Assembly (NCBI GenBank): GCA_963829135.1
Contig: CAWHHO010000009.1
Span: 1 to 64,000, forward strand
Reading direction: 5' to 3'
Length of the DNA stretch: 64,000 bases
DNA from: Kumtagia sp963829135
Lineage (GTDB): Bacteria > Pseudomonadota > Alphaproteobacteria > Rhizobiales > Rhizobiaceae
Position numbers and translations under genes: made by a program. Under the pieces are notes generated by a model that searched no databases, was not told where the DNA came from, and saw only the letters and a program-made list of their open reading frames with translations. This document shows, piece by piece, positions 35,946-44,356 of the stretch (its first letter is position 1; each line of letters opens with the position of its first letter).

Positions 35946-36337
35946 TAGTGGTGGACACGTCCGCCGTCGTAACGTTGTTCACGCGAGAGAGTGAATGGCG
36001 AGATGTCGCCAAATGTTTGGGAGGAAGCAACATCGCGTGGTTCCCTGTTCCCGCATACTTGGAGTTTACACTTCGCAAGAAGCTCGGACCGACGGCACGC
36101 GGCTGGTTGGACGACTTGTTGCGAATCGGGCCTCTTAGGCTGGCACCGTTGGAAGTAGAACATGCCGCCCTCGCAGCGGATGCAGCGCTGCGTTACGGCA
36201 AAGGATCGGGCCACAGGGCGCAGCTCAATTTCGGCGATTGCTTCTCATACGCTGTCGCAAAGCAACGGGGCCTGCCGCTCCTCTATGTTGGCCGCGACTT
36301 CACGCACACAGATATCCAACCGGCGCTCGAACCATGA
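35942..36337 (+). CDS. vapC: VapC-type PIN-domain ribonuclease toxin
   Basis: This 131-residue PIN protein has the acidic catalytic residues in MIVVDTSAVVTLF (D5), PAYLEFTLRKK (E) and LNFGDCFSYAVAKQRGLPLLYVG (D). VapC toxins cut specific RNAs when free of VapB. Its start overlaps the antitoxin stop, and its own stop overlaps the start of the following aminotransferase (ATGA), an unusual coupling of a toxin gene to a metabolic gene. Confidence 0.85.
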   Translation: MIVVDTSAVVTLFTRESEWRDVAKCLGGSNIAWFPVPAYLEFTLRKKLGPTARGWLDDLLRIGPLRLAPLEVEHAALAADAALRYGKGSGHRAQLNFGDCFSYAVAKQRGLPLLYVGRDFTHTDIQPALEP

Positions 36338-37530
36338 CCCTTCACACGATTGCCGCTTTTGACCGTATCGGCGAGGAGAATGCCTTCGCCGTGCTCGCCC
36401 GGGCAACGGCGCTTGCCGCGCAAGGCAAGGACATCATCAATCTCGGCATCGGCCAGCCGGACTTCCGTACGCCGGAGCACATCGTCGAAGCGGCGATCAA
36501 GGCGCTTCGCGACGGCCACCATGGCTACACGCCGGCGACCGGCCTGCTTGCTACCCGCGAGGCAGTCGCCCGCCGCACCAAAACAACGACAGGCGTCGAT
36601 ATTTCGCCAGAAAGCATCATGATCCTGCCGGGCGGCAAGCCGACCATGTATGCAGCGATCGTCATGTTCGGCGAGCCCGGCGCCGAGATCCTCTATCCCG
36701 ATCCAGGCTTTCCGATCTATCGCTCGATGATCGAGTTCACCGGAGCGACGCCGATACCCGTGCCGATGCGCGAACAGAATGGCTTTGCCTTTTCGGCCGA
36801 CGAAACGCTCGCCTTGATCACGCCGCAGACACGGCTGCTTATCCTCAATTCGCCAGCCAATCCCACCGGGGGCGTCACGCCGCGGGTGGAGATCGAGAAA
36901 CTGGTGAAGGGGATGGAAAAGCACCCGCATGTCGCGATCATGTCGGACGAGATCTACGACGTCATGACCTATGATGGCGAGCAACATTGCTCGCTGCTCC
37001 AGTTTCCCGAAATTCGCGACCGGCTGATAATCCTGAACGGCTGGTCGAAAACCTGGGCGATGACCGGCTGGCGCATGGGCTGGTCGATCTGGCCGAATGG
37101 ACCGGCGAGCAGCAACCTCTACGACAAGGTGCGCAAATTGGCGGTCAATTGCTGGTCCTGCGTCAACGCTCCGTCGCAATTCGCCGGCATTGCGGCCATC
37201 GATGGCCCGCAAGATGCCGTTGACACGATGATGAAAGCCTTCGACCGCCGCCGAAAGCTGGTCGTCGAGGGGCTAAACAACCTGCCTGGTGTTTCCTGCA
37301 TCACGCCGAAGGGCGCGTTCTACGCGTTCCCCAACATTTCCGGCACCGGATGGAAAGCAAAGCAGCTCGCTTCGGCACTGCTGGAAGAGAGCGGCGTCGC
37401 GCTGATTGGCGGCCCGGATTTCGGCATCCTCGGCGAGGGCTACATCCGTCTTTCTTACGCCAATTCCGAGGAGAACATTTCGCGGGCGCTGGAACGCGTC
37501 GGAGCCTTTCTCGCCAAGACGGCGGAATAG
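36334..37530 (+). CDS. Class I/II aminotransferase (aspartate aminotransferase-like)
   Basis: This 398-residue fold-type I PLP enzyme contains IINLGIGQPDFRTPEHIVEAA, YTPATGLLATREAVARR, NSPANPTGGVTP, IMSDEIYDVMTYDG and NGWSKTWAMTGWRMGW, where the lysine binds PLP. The C-terminal YIRLSYANSEENISRALER has the carboxylate-binding arginine. It transfers amino groups between an amino acid and a 2-oxo acid; the substrate cannot be told. Its ATG overlaps the VapC stop, so expression is coupled to the toxin-antitoxin unit. Confidence 0.85.
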   Translation: MTLHTIAAFDRIGEENAFAVLARATALAAQGKDIINLGIGQPDFRTPEHIVEAAIKALRDGHHGYTPATGLLATREAVARRTKTTTGVDISPESIMILPGGKPTMYAAIVMFGEPGAEILYPDPGFPIYRSMIEFTGATPIPVPMREQNGFAFSADETLALITPQTRLLILNSPANPTGGVTPRVEIEKLVKGMEKHPHVAIMSDEIYDVMTYDGEQHCSLLQFPEIRDRLIILNGWSKTWAMTGWRMGWSIWPNGPASSNLYDKVRKLAVNCWSCVNAPSQFAGIAAIDGPQDAVDTMMKAFDRRRKLVVEGLNNLPGVSCITPKGAFYAFPNISGTGWKAKQLASALLEESGVALIGGPDFGILGEGYIRLSYANSEENISRALERVGAFLAKTAE

Positions 37531-37616
37531 CCCCGGTCTATGGCAGGAAATGCCGGCGACCGGATAATGGGCAGCGCACCATTCAGGATATGGAAGCCCA
37601 ACAAAGGGAGGTTAGC

Positions 37617-37931
37617 GTGTTGAAGAAGCTTCTTGCCAGCGGCCTGGTGGCAGCGGCGCTGTCGGCATCGATTACCATCGCCAGAGCCGATGAGGCTGCC
37701 GAAATCTGTGGCGGCATTCAGGGGCTTACCTGCTCGTCCGGCAAGTTCTGCGACCATCCGAACGGCACCTGCGGCGCAGCTGACCAAACCGGGCTCTGCA
37801 GCGACAAGCCGGCGTTCTGTACCAGGGAGTACACGCCGGTTTGCGGCTGCGACGGCAAGACCTATGGCAATGATTGCGAACGGCGTGCTGCCGGGGTGTC
37901 GAAGCTGGCGGATGGAGAGTGCAAGAAATAG
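37617..37931 (+). CDS. Exported Kazal-domain protein
   Basis: The 104-residue precursor starts at a GTG five bases after GGGAGG, with a Sec signal (LKKLLASGLVAAALSASITIARA). Two cysteine-rich parts follow. ICGGIQGLTCSSGKFCDHPNGTCGAADQTGLC comes first. The Kazal motif then reads FCTREYTPVCGCDGKTYGNDCERRAAGV. Kazal domains inhibit serine proteases; in bacteria they are less common and may protect against host or competitor proteases. Disulfides imply a periplasmic or secreted location. It follows the aminotransferase on the same strand. Confidence 0.8.
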   Translation: MLKKLLASGLVAAALSASITIARADEAAEICGGIQGLTCSSGKFCDHPNGTCGAADQTGLCSDKPAFCTREYTPVCGCDGKTYGNDCERRAAGVSKLADGECKK

Positions 37932-37977
37932 CCTCGGACTGGCAGGGCGATCGCATCAACGGTGCCAAGCGGAAGAT

Positions 37978-38868
37978 CTAGTCTGGATCTTCCACGTCCA
38001 ACACCTTCTCGAACCAGTGATGGGCGTAAGGATTGTCGTTATACCGCGCTATTTCGTGATAGCCGAGTTTGCGGTAAAGCGCGTGCGCCTCGGTCAGGGC
38101 CTTGTTGGTGTCGAGCCGCAGCGTATGAAAGCCGGATTCTCGCGCGATCGCCTCAAGCTTCTGCATGATCCTGCCGGCAACGCCCTGTCCTCGCGCCGAT
38201 GCCGATACCCAGACGCGCTTGACCTCGCCGACGCCTGCCTCCAGTTGGCGCAGCGCCCCGCAACCAATTGCATCGCCGTCGATACGCGCCACGACGAACT
38301 GGCCTGAAGCCTCGGCGCCCGCCGATGCACCGGTCGCAGGATCGAAGCCATTGTCGAAACGCTGGTTGAGTTCGGCGAAATACTGGGCGAGACAACAGCG
38401 CGCATCTTCGCTATCGCTGGAGGCCACGCTTATTTCGACAGACGCCGCCCTCAGCAGCCGCTCGACCTCGCCCATCGACGCGACCAGCCGCTCGCGCTGC
38501 GGCGCAGAAAGAGCAGCAAGGATCGACTGCGCCAGATCGTCGGAGAGCGCATCGTAGGCATCAAACTCGGTGCGGCCCTTATCAGTTAGCTGTACCTTAC
38601 GCACGCGTCCGTCTTCCGCTTTCCGGGTGAGTTTGATCGCGTCCTGCTTCTCCAGTGAGCGCAGCAGCCGGCTCATATAGCCGGCGTCGAGGCCGAGTTT
38701 TTTCCGCAGTATCCGCACGTCGGAGCCATCGCATGCCCCGACTTCGAAGATCAGCCGCGCTTCGCCAAGCGGCCTGCCGCGGGACAGATAGTTGTCCTCG
38801 AGCGCGCCGACGCGCCGGGTGACGATCCGATTGAAACTCCGAACCCGCTTGACCTGTTCTATGTCCAT
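37978..38868 (-). CDS. MarR-GNAT fusion regulator/acetyltransferase
   Basis: This 296-residue protein joins an N-terminal MarR winged helix (RSFNRIVTRRVGALEDNYLS, LGEARLIFEVG, RKKLGLDAGYMSRLLRSLEKQDAIKLTRKAEDGRVRKVQLT) to a C-terminal GNAT domain (residues about 150-296). The GNAT part has VKRVWVSASARGQGVAGRIMQKLEAIARESG with the acetyl-CoA loop, then LYRKLGYHEIARYNDNPYAHHWFEK. Such fusions are widespread and may sense and modify the same ligand. The start codon sits inside a perfect ten-base inverted repeat, and there is no Shine-Dalgarno sequence, so the mRNA is probably leaderless and autorepressed. Confidence 0.85.
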   Translation of the reverse strand: MDIEQVKRVRSFNRIVTRRVGALEDNYLSRGRPLGEARLIFEVGACDGSDVRILRKKLGLDAGYMSRLLRSLEKQDAIKLTRKAEDGRVRKVQLTDKGRTEFDAYDALSDDLAQSILAALSAPQRERLVASMGEVERLLRAASVEISVASSDSEDARCCLAQYFAELNQRFDNGFDPATGASAGAEASGQFVVARIDGDAIGCGALRQLEAGVGEVKRVWVSASARGQGVAGRIMQKLEAIARESGFHTLRLDTNKALTEAHALYRKLGYHEIARYNDNPYAHHWFEKVLDVEDPD

Positions 38869-38903
38869 TATCTGACTTTAGTCAGATAATTTCCCCAACG
38901 CAA
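38867..38903 (-). promoter_or_regulatory. Promoter and operator over the MarR-GNAT start codon
   Basis: ATTATCTGAC at 38867-38876 and GTCAGATAAT at 38881-38890 form a perfect inverted repeat with a four-base centre. On the minus strand TTGCGT (38903-38898), 17 bases and TAAAGT (38880-38875) make a promoter whose -10 fills the centre of the palindrome. The ATG begins seven bases after the -10, so transcription would start at or next to its A. Confidence 0.65.
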
Positions 38904-39003
38904 CGGAACTCAGAGCACGATACTCCGAGCAGCACTATGGGTTTAACCTATGGGAAATTGGGCCCGCATGATATGCTGTGGCTATCTCCTGAGGGCATGT
39001 GCA

Positions 39004-40065
39004 ATGCGCTCCAAGTTACGAGCCATTTTCGGCGTGACACTTTTAGCCAGCACAGGTTTCTCTGCTGGCGAGGTGACTGCCGCGGATCGTTCGATTTCGA
39101 TTAAGAATGGTGGCGCCAGTCCCATTTCTGAAGTGTATATATACCCGGTAAATAAAACTGATTTCGGTAGCGATCTTCTTGCTAGAAGTATTCCTGTTGG
39201 CCAAACGGTGGTGCTGCGAACTAGCACGAAAAATTGTGCTAACAATCTGAAGATAGTTTTCAAGAGCGGTCAAAACAAAAGACTGCGGAAGGTTAACCTT
39301 TGCTCTGCGGCGCAAATCGTGGTGAGCGAGGCGGATTACAAGATCATCCCACGCGGAGCTGTTGTTAAAAAGAAGCCTGAAGCGTCGAAAGCAAGACCGG
39401 CACCAGGAGCGTGGGAAGATCTTCCGCCAGTTGTGGCGGAGCTTCCGCCAGTTGCAATGCTGCCAACAGCATCTCGAACCTTCATAGGCCCAGATCCACT
39501 GCCCCCTAAAGGACTCGGAGCTTATGGGATTGTAGCGTTTCCGGCTCGGATACCGAAGGACACAGAAAAGCGCGGCCTGATGGTGTGTCGGGCATATTGG
39601 GCTACGCTTCCAGAGGTTTCAGAGCTAAACGCCCCGCTCAGAATGCAGATGGTGACTGTCTGGCCTATCGATGATCAATCCTTGGCGGCCAAGCTTGCCG
39701 CGCAACGCGACGTAGGGCTTTGCGAGGACGCCGTACGCCACTACCACCTCCCAACAGCCCTGATCGCCCTTAAGCAGGCCAACCCGCGCGCCGGCGCTTT
39801 TCCAGGCCGCGGGCCATACCTGCTCGCATGGTCGCCTGCGTCGAAAAAGGGGGAAGTCGGTGCGGTTGTTTTGATAGCTGATCTTTCGTCGGCCACAACG
39901 TTTGATCAGTTCAGCGAGTATTTCCGCAAGTGGCGAGAGGATATCGAGCAGTCGCCTGAACTGTGGCGCAATGGTTGGTCGATCGACGGAGTTCGGATGG
40001 CAATCAGAGACTGGGCCGACCGCTGGGGTGAAAGCATCCTCACCACGGCCGCCGGCTCTGAATAG
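39004..40065 (+). CDS. Exported protein of unknown function
   Basis: The 353-residue protein starts MRSKLRAIFGVTLLASTGFSAGEVTAA, a Sec signal, after GAGGG. Residues about 30-110 look like a beta domain with ISIKNGGASPISEVYIYPV and two cysteines (KNCANNLKIVF, VNLCSAAQ). A proline-rich linker (DLPPVVAELPPVAMLP) precedes a C-terminal domain with YGIVAFPARIPKDTEKRG, LMVCRAYWATLP, MQMVTVWPIDDQ and a long final helix rich in W. I recognise no family. Codon use is less GC-biased than its neighbours. The small membrane gene follows by two bases. Confidence 0.65.
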   Translation: MRSKLRAIFGVTLLASTGFSAGEVTAADRSISIKNGGASPISEVYIYPVNKTDFGSDLLARSIPVGQTVVLRTSTKNCANNLKIVFKSGQNKRLRKVNLCSAAQIVVSEADYKIIPRGAVVKKKPEASKARPAPGAWEDLPPVVAELPPVAMLPTASRTFIGPDPLPPKGLGAYGIVAFPARIPKDTEKRGLMVCRAYWATLPEVSELNAPLRMQMVTVWPIDDQSLAAKLAAQRDVGLCEDAVRHYHLPTALIALKQANPRAGAFPGRGPYLLAWSPASKKGEVGAVVLIADLSSATTFDQFSEYFRKWREDIEQSPELWRNGWSIDGVRMAIRDWADRWGESILTTAAGSE

Positions 40066-40067
40066 TC

Positions 40068-40316
40068 ATGGACGGATTGTTTAAGGTAGCGCTAGAGCAA
40101 GGTTTTGCCTTCCTTTGCGGGTTGGCCGTGGTCACGCTTGTAGGGCCAACCACGGATCGAGGGGCGCTGCTCTTGATCCTAGTCTCAATGGCATTCATCA
40201 ACGCGTGCCGAGTTTTTTATAGTTGGCTTCGCGAGCGGCGCTCGTCGCAATCGGCATCAAATGCCGTACCCAAGGAAAGTGCCCGCTCGAACTCGACGCG
40301 GAAAGGCAAGCGATAG
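40068..40316 (+). CDS. Small membrane protein of unknown function
   Basis: The 82-residue protein has one or two hydrophobic helices (FAFLCGLAVVTLVG and LLLILVSMAFINACRVFYSWL) and a basic, serine-rich tail (RERRSSQSASNAVPKESARSN). It starts two bases after the stop of the exported protein, so the two form an operon. I recognise no family. Confidence 0.55.
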   Translation: MDGLFKVALEQGFAFLCGLAVVTLVGPTTDRGALLLILVSMAFINACRVFYSWLRERRSSQSASNAVPKESARSNSTRKGKR

Positions 40317-40639
40317 CTACCCGCTACCAGTCATGATCGCCTGTCTTCGGAGCTTGGAGGGATTTAATCCAAGCTTTTGATCTAGCGTCCAATTGTTGTG
40401 GGAAAAACACGTTCGAACGATCCTTGAGCATCGCGTTCCGGTCGCGCGGAACACGTCACGCGATGATTTCTGCACAATGACTGGTGATGGGATCGTCGCT
40501 TGTCCCATGTGAGAAAGCACAATCAAGTCAAGGGTTTGACACCGCGTACATTACATTTGTATGAACGATCGGAATTGGCCTTGCGTGTTCATCCTTGCGA
40601 ACTACGCTTCAACCGCGCGACGACGAAAGGGGAATGCAT
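40317..40639. other. Intergenic region upstream of the YciI-like gene
   Basis: The 323 bases hold no supported gene. The only clear signal is a candidate promoter at 40536-40564 facing the YciI-like gene. A minus-strand open frame here (40317-40526) has no family features. Confidence 0.4.
40536..40564 (+). promoter_or_regulatory. Candidate promoter of the YciI-like gene
   Basis: TTGACA at 40536-40541, a 17-base spacer and GTATGA at 40559-40564 lie about 75 bases before the ATG. The -35 is perfect and the -10 is weak. Confidence 0.4.
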
Positions 40640-41020
40640 ATGCTTTACGCGATATTGGCCTATCACAAGGAAGGTGCGATCACCTCGATGACTCCAGAGG
40701 AGGATGAGGCGCTGATGTCAGATCTGCTGGCGCTTCACGACGGGCTCTACCGCGACGGCAGCCTTGGGCCCTCCGCCCGGCTTGCACCGACCGAGTCGGC
40801 CTGCACCTTGCGCGGTGTAGACCCCGGTACCGCGATTGACGGCCCGTTTGCCGAGACCAAGGAGGCGCTGCTGGGATTGTATGTGGTCGACACTCCGACG
40901 CGCGACGCAGCCCTCGAGATCGCCGCGAATTTCCGCCGCGTGAATCCAACGGCCGTCTACGAGATCCGCCCGATCGCGCTCTATCTTCCCGGAGCGTTTC
41001 CGGGAAAGACGGTCGAGTGA
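40640..41020 (+). CDS. YciI-like (YCII/DGPF domain) protein
   Basis: This 126-residue protein has the DGPF-domain pattern: MLYAILAYHKEGAITSMTPEEDEALM, LGPSARLAPTESACTLRG, then DGPFAETKEALLGLYVVD, with AALEIAANFRRVNPTAVYEIRPI at the end. Members are often encoded with ECF sigma factors and have an unknown, possibly catalytic, role around a conserved His/Asp pair. AGGGG lies seven bases before the ATG at 40640; an ATG six bases earlier is also in frame. Confidence 0.8.
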   Translation: MLYAILAYHKEGAITSMTPEEDEALMSDLLALHDGLYRDGSLGPSARLAPTESACTLRGVDPGTAIDGPFAETKEALLGLYVVDTPTRDAALEIAANFRRVNPTAVYEIRPIALYLPGAFPGKTVE

Positions 41021-41033
41021 ATCGACAATCAGA

Positions 41034-41600
41034 TCAGATCGGCCTGTAGAACAGAACCCTGCCGGCGGGCAGCAGCTGTAGCAAAATATCAAAATCGTTG
41101 ACATTCGCGGTGAGCACGGTGAGACCCAGCTTCTGTGCCTGCAAAAACAAAACGCAATCGCGCAGCGCCCGCAGCTTTCCGTCTGCCTTGTATCCTTGCA
41201 GACGGCAAAGCAGGCCTGAAAGCAAGGCGGCACGTCCGAGAACATCAGGATCTGGCGCGAAAACACGGTATGGCGGCATGGCCTTTGTGAGCGTTCCGAC
41301 CTGCGCGATAGCGGAGCCGGTACCAGCGTGCGCGGGATCGAGAACGCCAACCGTATGCGTCAACTCTTGAACGGCGATCGTGGAGTGATGCACGCCGCGT
41401 AGATCGAGAGCGTCCGAGACCACGCTGGGTGTTCGCCCTTGCAGTCCATCAATGTAGACGCATGTGTCGAGCAAAAGCGGCATTCCCGCTTCAGCAACTT
41501 CGCCCAGGAACGGTAAGCTGCCGTCCTCTCGCAACGCAAGCGTTTTGACAGAGGCGAACCGCGCCCAGCGAAGAGCGTGGTCAAAATCAAACGAACTCAA
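41034..41600 (-). CDS. PIN-domain protein, probable toxin
   Basis: The 188-residue protein begins at a TTG directly after the upstream gene. A 40-residue N-terminal extension is followed by a PIN domain: GMPLLLDTCVYIDGLQG (D45), AVQELTHTVG (E), and KLRALRDCVLFLQAQKLGLTVLTANVNDFDILLQLLP with the last acidic residues. The set fits a metal-dependent RNase. The spacing to the upstream small gene (two bases) marks a toxin-antitoxin pair. The extension is longer than in ordinary VapC. Confidence 0.7.
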   Translation of the reverse strand: MSSFDFDHALRWARFASVKTLALREDGSLPFLGEVAEAGMPLLLDTCVYIDGLQGRTPSVVSDALDLRGVHHSTIAVQELTHTVGVLDPAHAGTGSAIAQVGTLTKAMPPYRVFAPDPDVLGRAALLSGLLCRLQGYKADGKLRALRDCVLFLQAQKLGLTVLTANVNDFDILLQLLPAGRVLFYRPI

Positions 41601-41602
41601 GC

Positions 41603-41888
41603 TTAGAAGCCGAGCTTCAGATTTGGATCAACGGTTCCACGAACCTTCTTGAACGTTTCTGAGAATTCATCGTCGAGTGCGAGATTTGCCAACGCGAACT
41701 CGATCAGATCAGTATCGGTGTTGATACCAGTTCGCTGCTTGGCGCGCTCAATGAGCGGTTGGACTGATCCGCCCACCGATCCTTGCACTCTTGTCACCCA
41801 GAAGTCCTGAATTTCGTGCAGCGCGCATAATCGCTTGAAAACGCAGCTTCGGCAGGGCGTTGGCTTCGGTTGAAGTCTCTCTTGGCAT
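41603..41888 (-). CDS. Probable antitoxin paired with PIN toxin, one frameshift
   Basis: A protein of about 95 residues can be read from MPRETSTEANALPKLRFQAI through ARNSGLLGDKSARIGGRISP. After a shift near 41755 it continues LIERAKQRTGINTDTDLIEFALANLALDDEFSETFKKVRGTVDP. The helical C-terminus with TDLIEFALANLA is the ribbon-helix-helix-like pattern seen in antitoxins, where the neighbouring toxin binds the last helix. It ends two bases before the PIN gene. No family name is recognised. Confidence 0.6.
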
Positions 41889-41988
41889 TGCCGTTCTCGT
41901 CTGACATTTCTGCGCTTTGTCAGACGTGCCATAAAATCGAAGCGCGCTCCAGCGGCAGTGGAGTTGGACTGGGATCAAAAAAGGCGTG

Positions 41989-42738
41989 CTACCCTCGCCC
42001 GACGAACGGCATCTTGGTGGCCATTACCGTCATGAAAAGCACATTGGCGTCGAGGGGCAGGCTGGCCATGTGAAGCACCGCGTTCGCCACCTGCGCAACG
42101 TCCATGACGGCCTCGGCCGCCGTGGTGCCGTTGGCCTGCGGCACGCCGACAGTCATGGCCTGCGCCATATCCGTTAGCGCGTTGCCAATGTCGATCTGCC
42201 CGCAGGCGATGTCGAATGGACGCCCGTCGAGCGCCAGAGTCTTCGTCAGGCCGGTGATCGCGTGCTTGGTCGCGGTGTAGGGCGCGCTGCCGGGGCGCGG
42301 CGCATAGGCTGAAACGGAGCCATTGTTGATGATGCGTCCACCTTGCGGCGACTGCCGGCGCATCGCGCCAAAGGCGGCCCGGGCGCAAAGAAAAGAGCCG
42401 GTCAGGTTGACGGCGACGATGTCGTTCCACACCTGCACCGGCATTTCGTCAATCAGCGTCGACTTGAAGCCAGACCCGGCATTGTTGAACAAAAGATCGA
42501 CACGGCCGAACGTATCGACGACTTTCGTGAACAGCGCGTCGACCTCGGCTTCCTGGGTAATGTCGCAAGCGGCGGCCAGCGCTCTCGCCTCGAATGGCGC
42601 GGCGTCAGCTACCGCCTGGTCGAGCAGCGCCTGCCGGCGGCCCACGAACACGGTGTTCCATCCATTCCTCAGAAGCGCGGTCGCCACCGCCTTGCCGATG
42701 CCTGTGCCCGCCCCAGTGATCACTGCCGTCCTGTTCAT
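41989..42738 (-). CDS. Short-chain dehydrogenase/reductase
   Basis: This 249-residue classical SDR contains TAVITGAGTGIGKAVATALL (cofactor), LLFNNAGSGFKS, GGRIINNGSVSAYAPRPGSAPYTATKHAITGLTKTLALDGRPFDIACGQIDIGNA and a C-terminal VLFMTVMATKMPFVGRG. The active site YTATK lysine is present. The catalytic serine follows NNGS. The substrate is unknown. It stands alone, with no partner gene close by on the same strand. Confidence 0.85.
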   Translation of the reverse strand: MNRTAVITGAGTGIGKAVATALLRNGWNTVFVGRRQALLDQAVADAAPFEARALAAACDITQEAEVDALFTKVVDTFGRVDLLFNNAGSGFKSTLIDEMPVQVWNDIVAVNLTGSFLCARAAFGAMRRQSPQGGRIINNGSVSAYAPRPGSAPYTATKHAITGLTKTLALDGRPFDIACGQIDIGNALTDMAQAMTVGVPQANGTTAAEAVMDVAQVANAVLHMASLPLDANVLFMTVMATKMPFVGRG

Positions 42739-42965
42739 GCGTTTTCCTCCACGGGACGCGCCGCCGCTGAGCCGGTGAGTGTGAATTCAGCGTATTTGAG
42801 GCATCGCAAATCGCGGACGGCGAGGCAAGCCGTGCAACATAAAGGGCGGTCATTGGCGACCGCCCCGATCTGAACCGCGCTTGGGAGGAAGAAAGCGGAT
42901 CCGACTGGTTAAAATGATGCGCTTGATCGGTTAACAAGGTGTTAACGCTGCTCCGCGCCAAAGTA

Positions 42966-43809
42966 TTAGCCAAGCCAGGGAAGGAAAGGCTGGCCTGTCA
43001 GTGCCTGAAAAAACGTGCCTCCAACCAGACAAACAAAAGCAACGACAAACAGTCTTAACGGCCAACGCTTGGTCGCACCGAAGACTGCCAGGGAAATCAA
43101 TCCGAATGCCGGGATGAAATGCATGGCGTGCGTGGAGAAGAAGTGGGCGACGCGCAGGTCTCCCCCATCGCGCGACCAGCCCATGAACGGCAGCCCATGC
43201 AGCACGCCTCCACCGATGGCGTGGCTACCCATATTGCTCATCGTGCCGGCGGTGATCAGAGTCAGCGGCAATACCAGGCCCAGACCCAGAACGATCGCCT
43301 CCTTGAGTACAGGCGGCATGCCTGTCGCCGGATTCCGCGCGATCTGCCAGGCATAGACGGCGGTTGGCGTGGTCAAGAGCACAGCCGCCACGCCCATTGC
43401 CGGATAGATGATCTGACCCGCGAGACTCTGTGTTGAAATGCGATGCCGTGCCCAGAGCCGCAGCGCCGCCGATCCACGCCATCTCGGCGACAATCGCCAG
43501 GATCACCGCCGCGCTATAGATGCGATACCAATTCTTCCCCGTTGTCCCCGCAGGCAGCCAGCGAGCGAAGACGGTCAGCGTCAGGAGATAAACGAACAGC
43601 GCAGCTTCGAATTTCAGCGGCTTCAGCCAGATATCCACGCCGAGAAAACTGCGTGCATCGACGATCGCAGCAAACCCTGTCGGCGCCATCGCGAACAGCA
43701 TGGTAGCGGCCAGCGCAAAGAAGCCCGGCTCGGCATTATTGATAAGCCTGAACATGTGCCGCAGCGAGCCTGTCGAGGGTGGCTGTGGGCTAAGAGCAAT
43801 CGCGGACAT
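42966..43809 (-). CDS. Multi-helix membrane protein of unknown function, one frameshift
   Basis: A membrane protein of about 280 residues with seven or so hydrophobic helices. The first half reads MFRLINNAEPGFFALAATMLFAMAPTGFAAIVDARSFLGVDIWLKPLKFEAALFVYLLTLTVFARWL. After a shift near 43440 it continues IYPAMGVAAVLLTTPTAVYAWQIARNP, LKEAIVLGLGLVLPLTLITAGTMS and THAMHFIPAFGLISLAVFG. I recognise no family. It follows the ABA4-like gene by 15 bases and probably shares its TetR control. Confidence 0.6.
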
Positions 43810-43824
43810 CGGCTTAAACCCCGA

Positions 43825-44253
43825 TCAGGCAGCGGATAGGGTGCGACTACGTGCAACGCGGATGGCAAGGAAACACAGCAGGCCGGCCGGGCCGAATAGG
43901 AACGTCAGGGCCAGGCACGGAACAACGATCAGGAAAGGCATCGCAACACGCCTTGCATCGCGAACCATCCAGGCGCCGATGAAGAGGTCGAAGGCGAGAT
44001 AGTGGATCCAGCCGGCGAGCAGCAGTTCGCGAGTTTGGAACAGTCTCGCGACACTGTCGAGGCTGTCGAAGCCGCCCTCAGCCCTCGCCCAGAAGGCGAG
44101 GATGAGACCGGCATAGACAACCGACAAGACCGTTGGGATGGCAAATCCCGAAGCCCGGTCGGCTGCCACTGGAAACCATGGGCTTGCCAGCAGGACCGCC
44201 CATCCAAGCAGAGCAGTCAAATTTGCGAGCTGGAAAAGCGCATCGGGCGACAT
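43825..44253 (-). CDS. ABA4-like membrane protein (DUF4281)
   Basis: This 142-residue protein has four membrane segments: MSPDALFQLANLTALLGWAVLLASP, IPTVLSVVYAGLILAFW, WIHYLAFDLFIGAWMVRDARR and FLIVVPCLALTFLFGPAGLLCFL. The WIHYLAFDLFIGxW motif marks the ABA4-like family, related to a plant neoxanthin-synthesis protein but of unknown role in bacteria. GGAGG lies before the ATG at 44253. It is divergent from the TetR gene. Confidence 0.8.
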   Translation of the reverse strand: MSPDALFQLANLTALLGWAVLLASPWFPVAADRASGFAIPTVLSVVYAGLILAFWARAEGGFDSLDSVARLFQTRELLLAGWIHYLAFDLFIGAWMVRDARRVAMPFLIVVPCLALTFLFGPAGLLCFLAIRVARSRTLSAA

Positions 44254-44299
44254 ACACGCCTCCATCTTGACATTAGAAGGATAGAGATGACAAACAAAC

Positions 44300-44313
44300 T
44301 TTACACTGTCAAA
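44300..44313. promoter_or_regulatory. Candidate TetR operator
   Basis: TTTACACTGTCAAA is a near palindrome of the TTTACA/TGTAAA type that many TetR repressors bind. It lies in the divergent gap between the ABA4-like gene and the TetR gene. Confidence 0.35.
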
Positions 44314-44356
44314 TGGATTCTTACGACGTCAAGATTGAGGCACGACAGCGAGAGTG

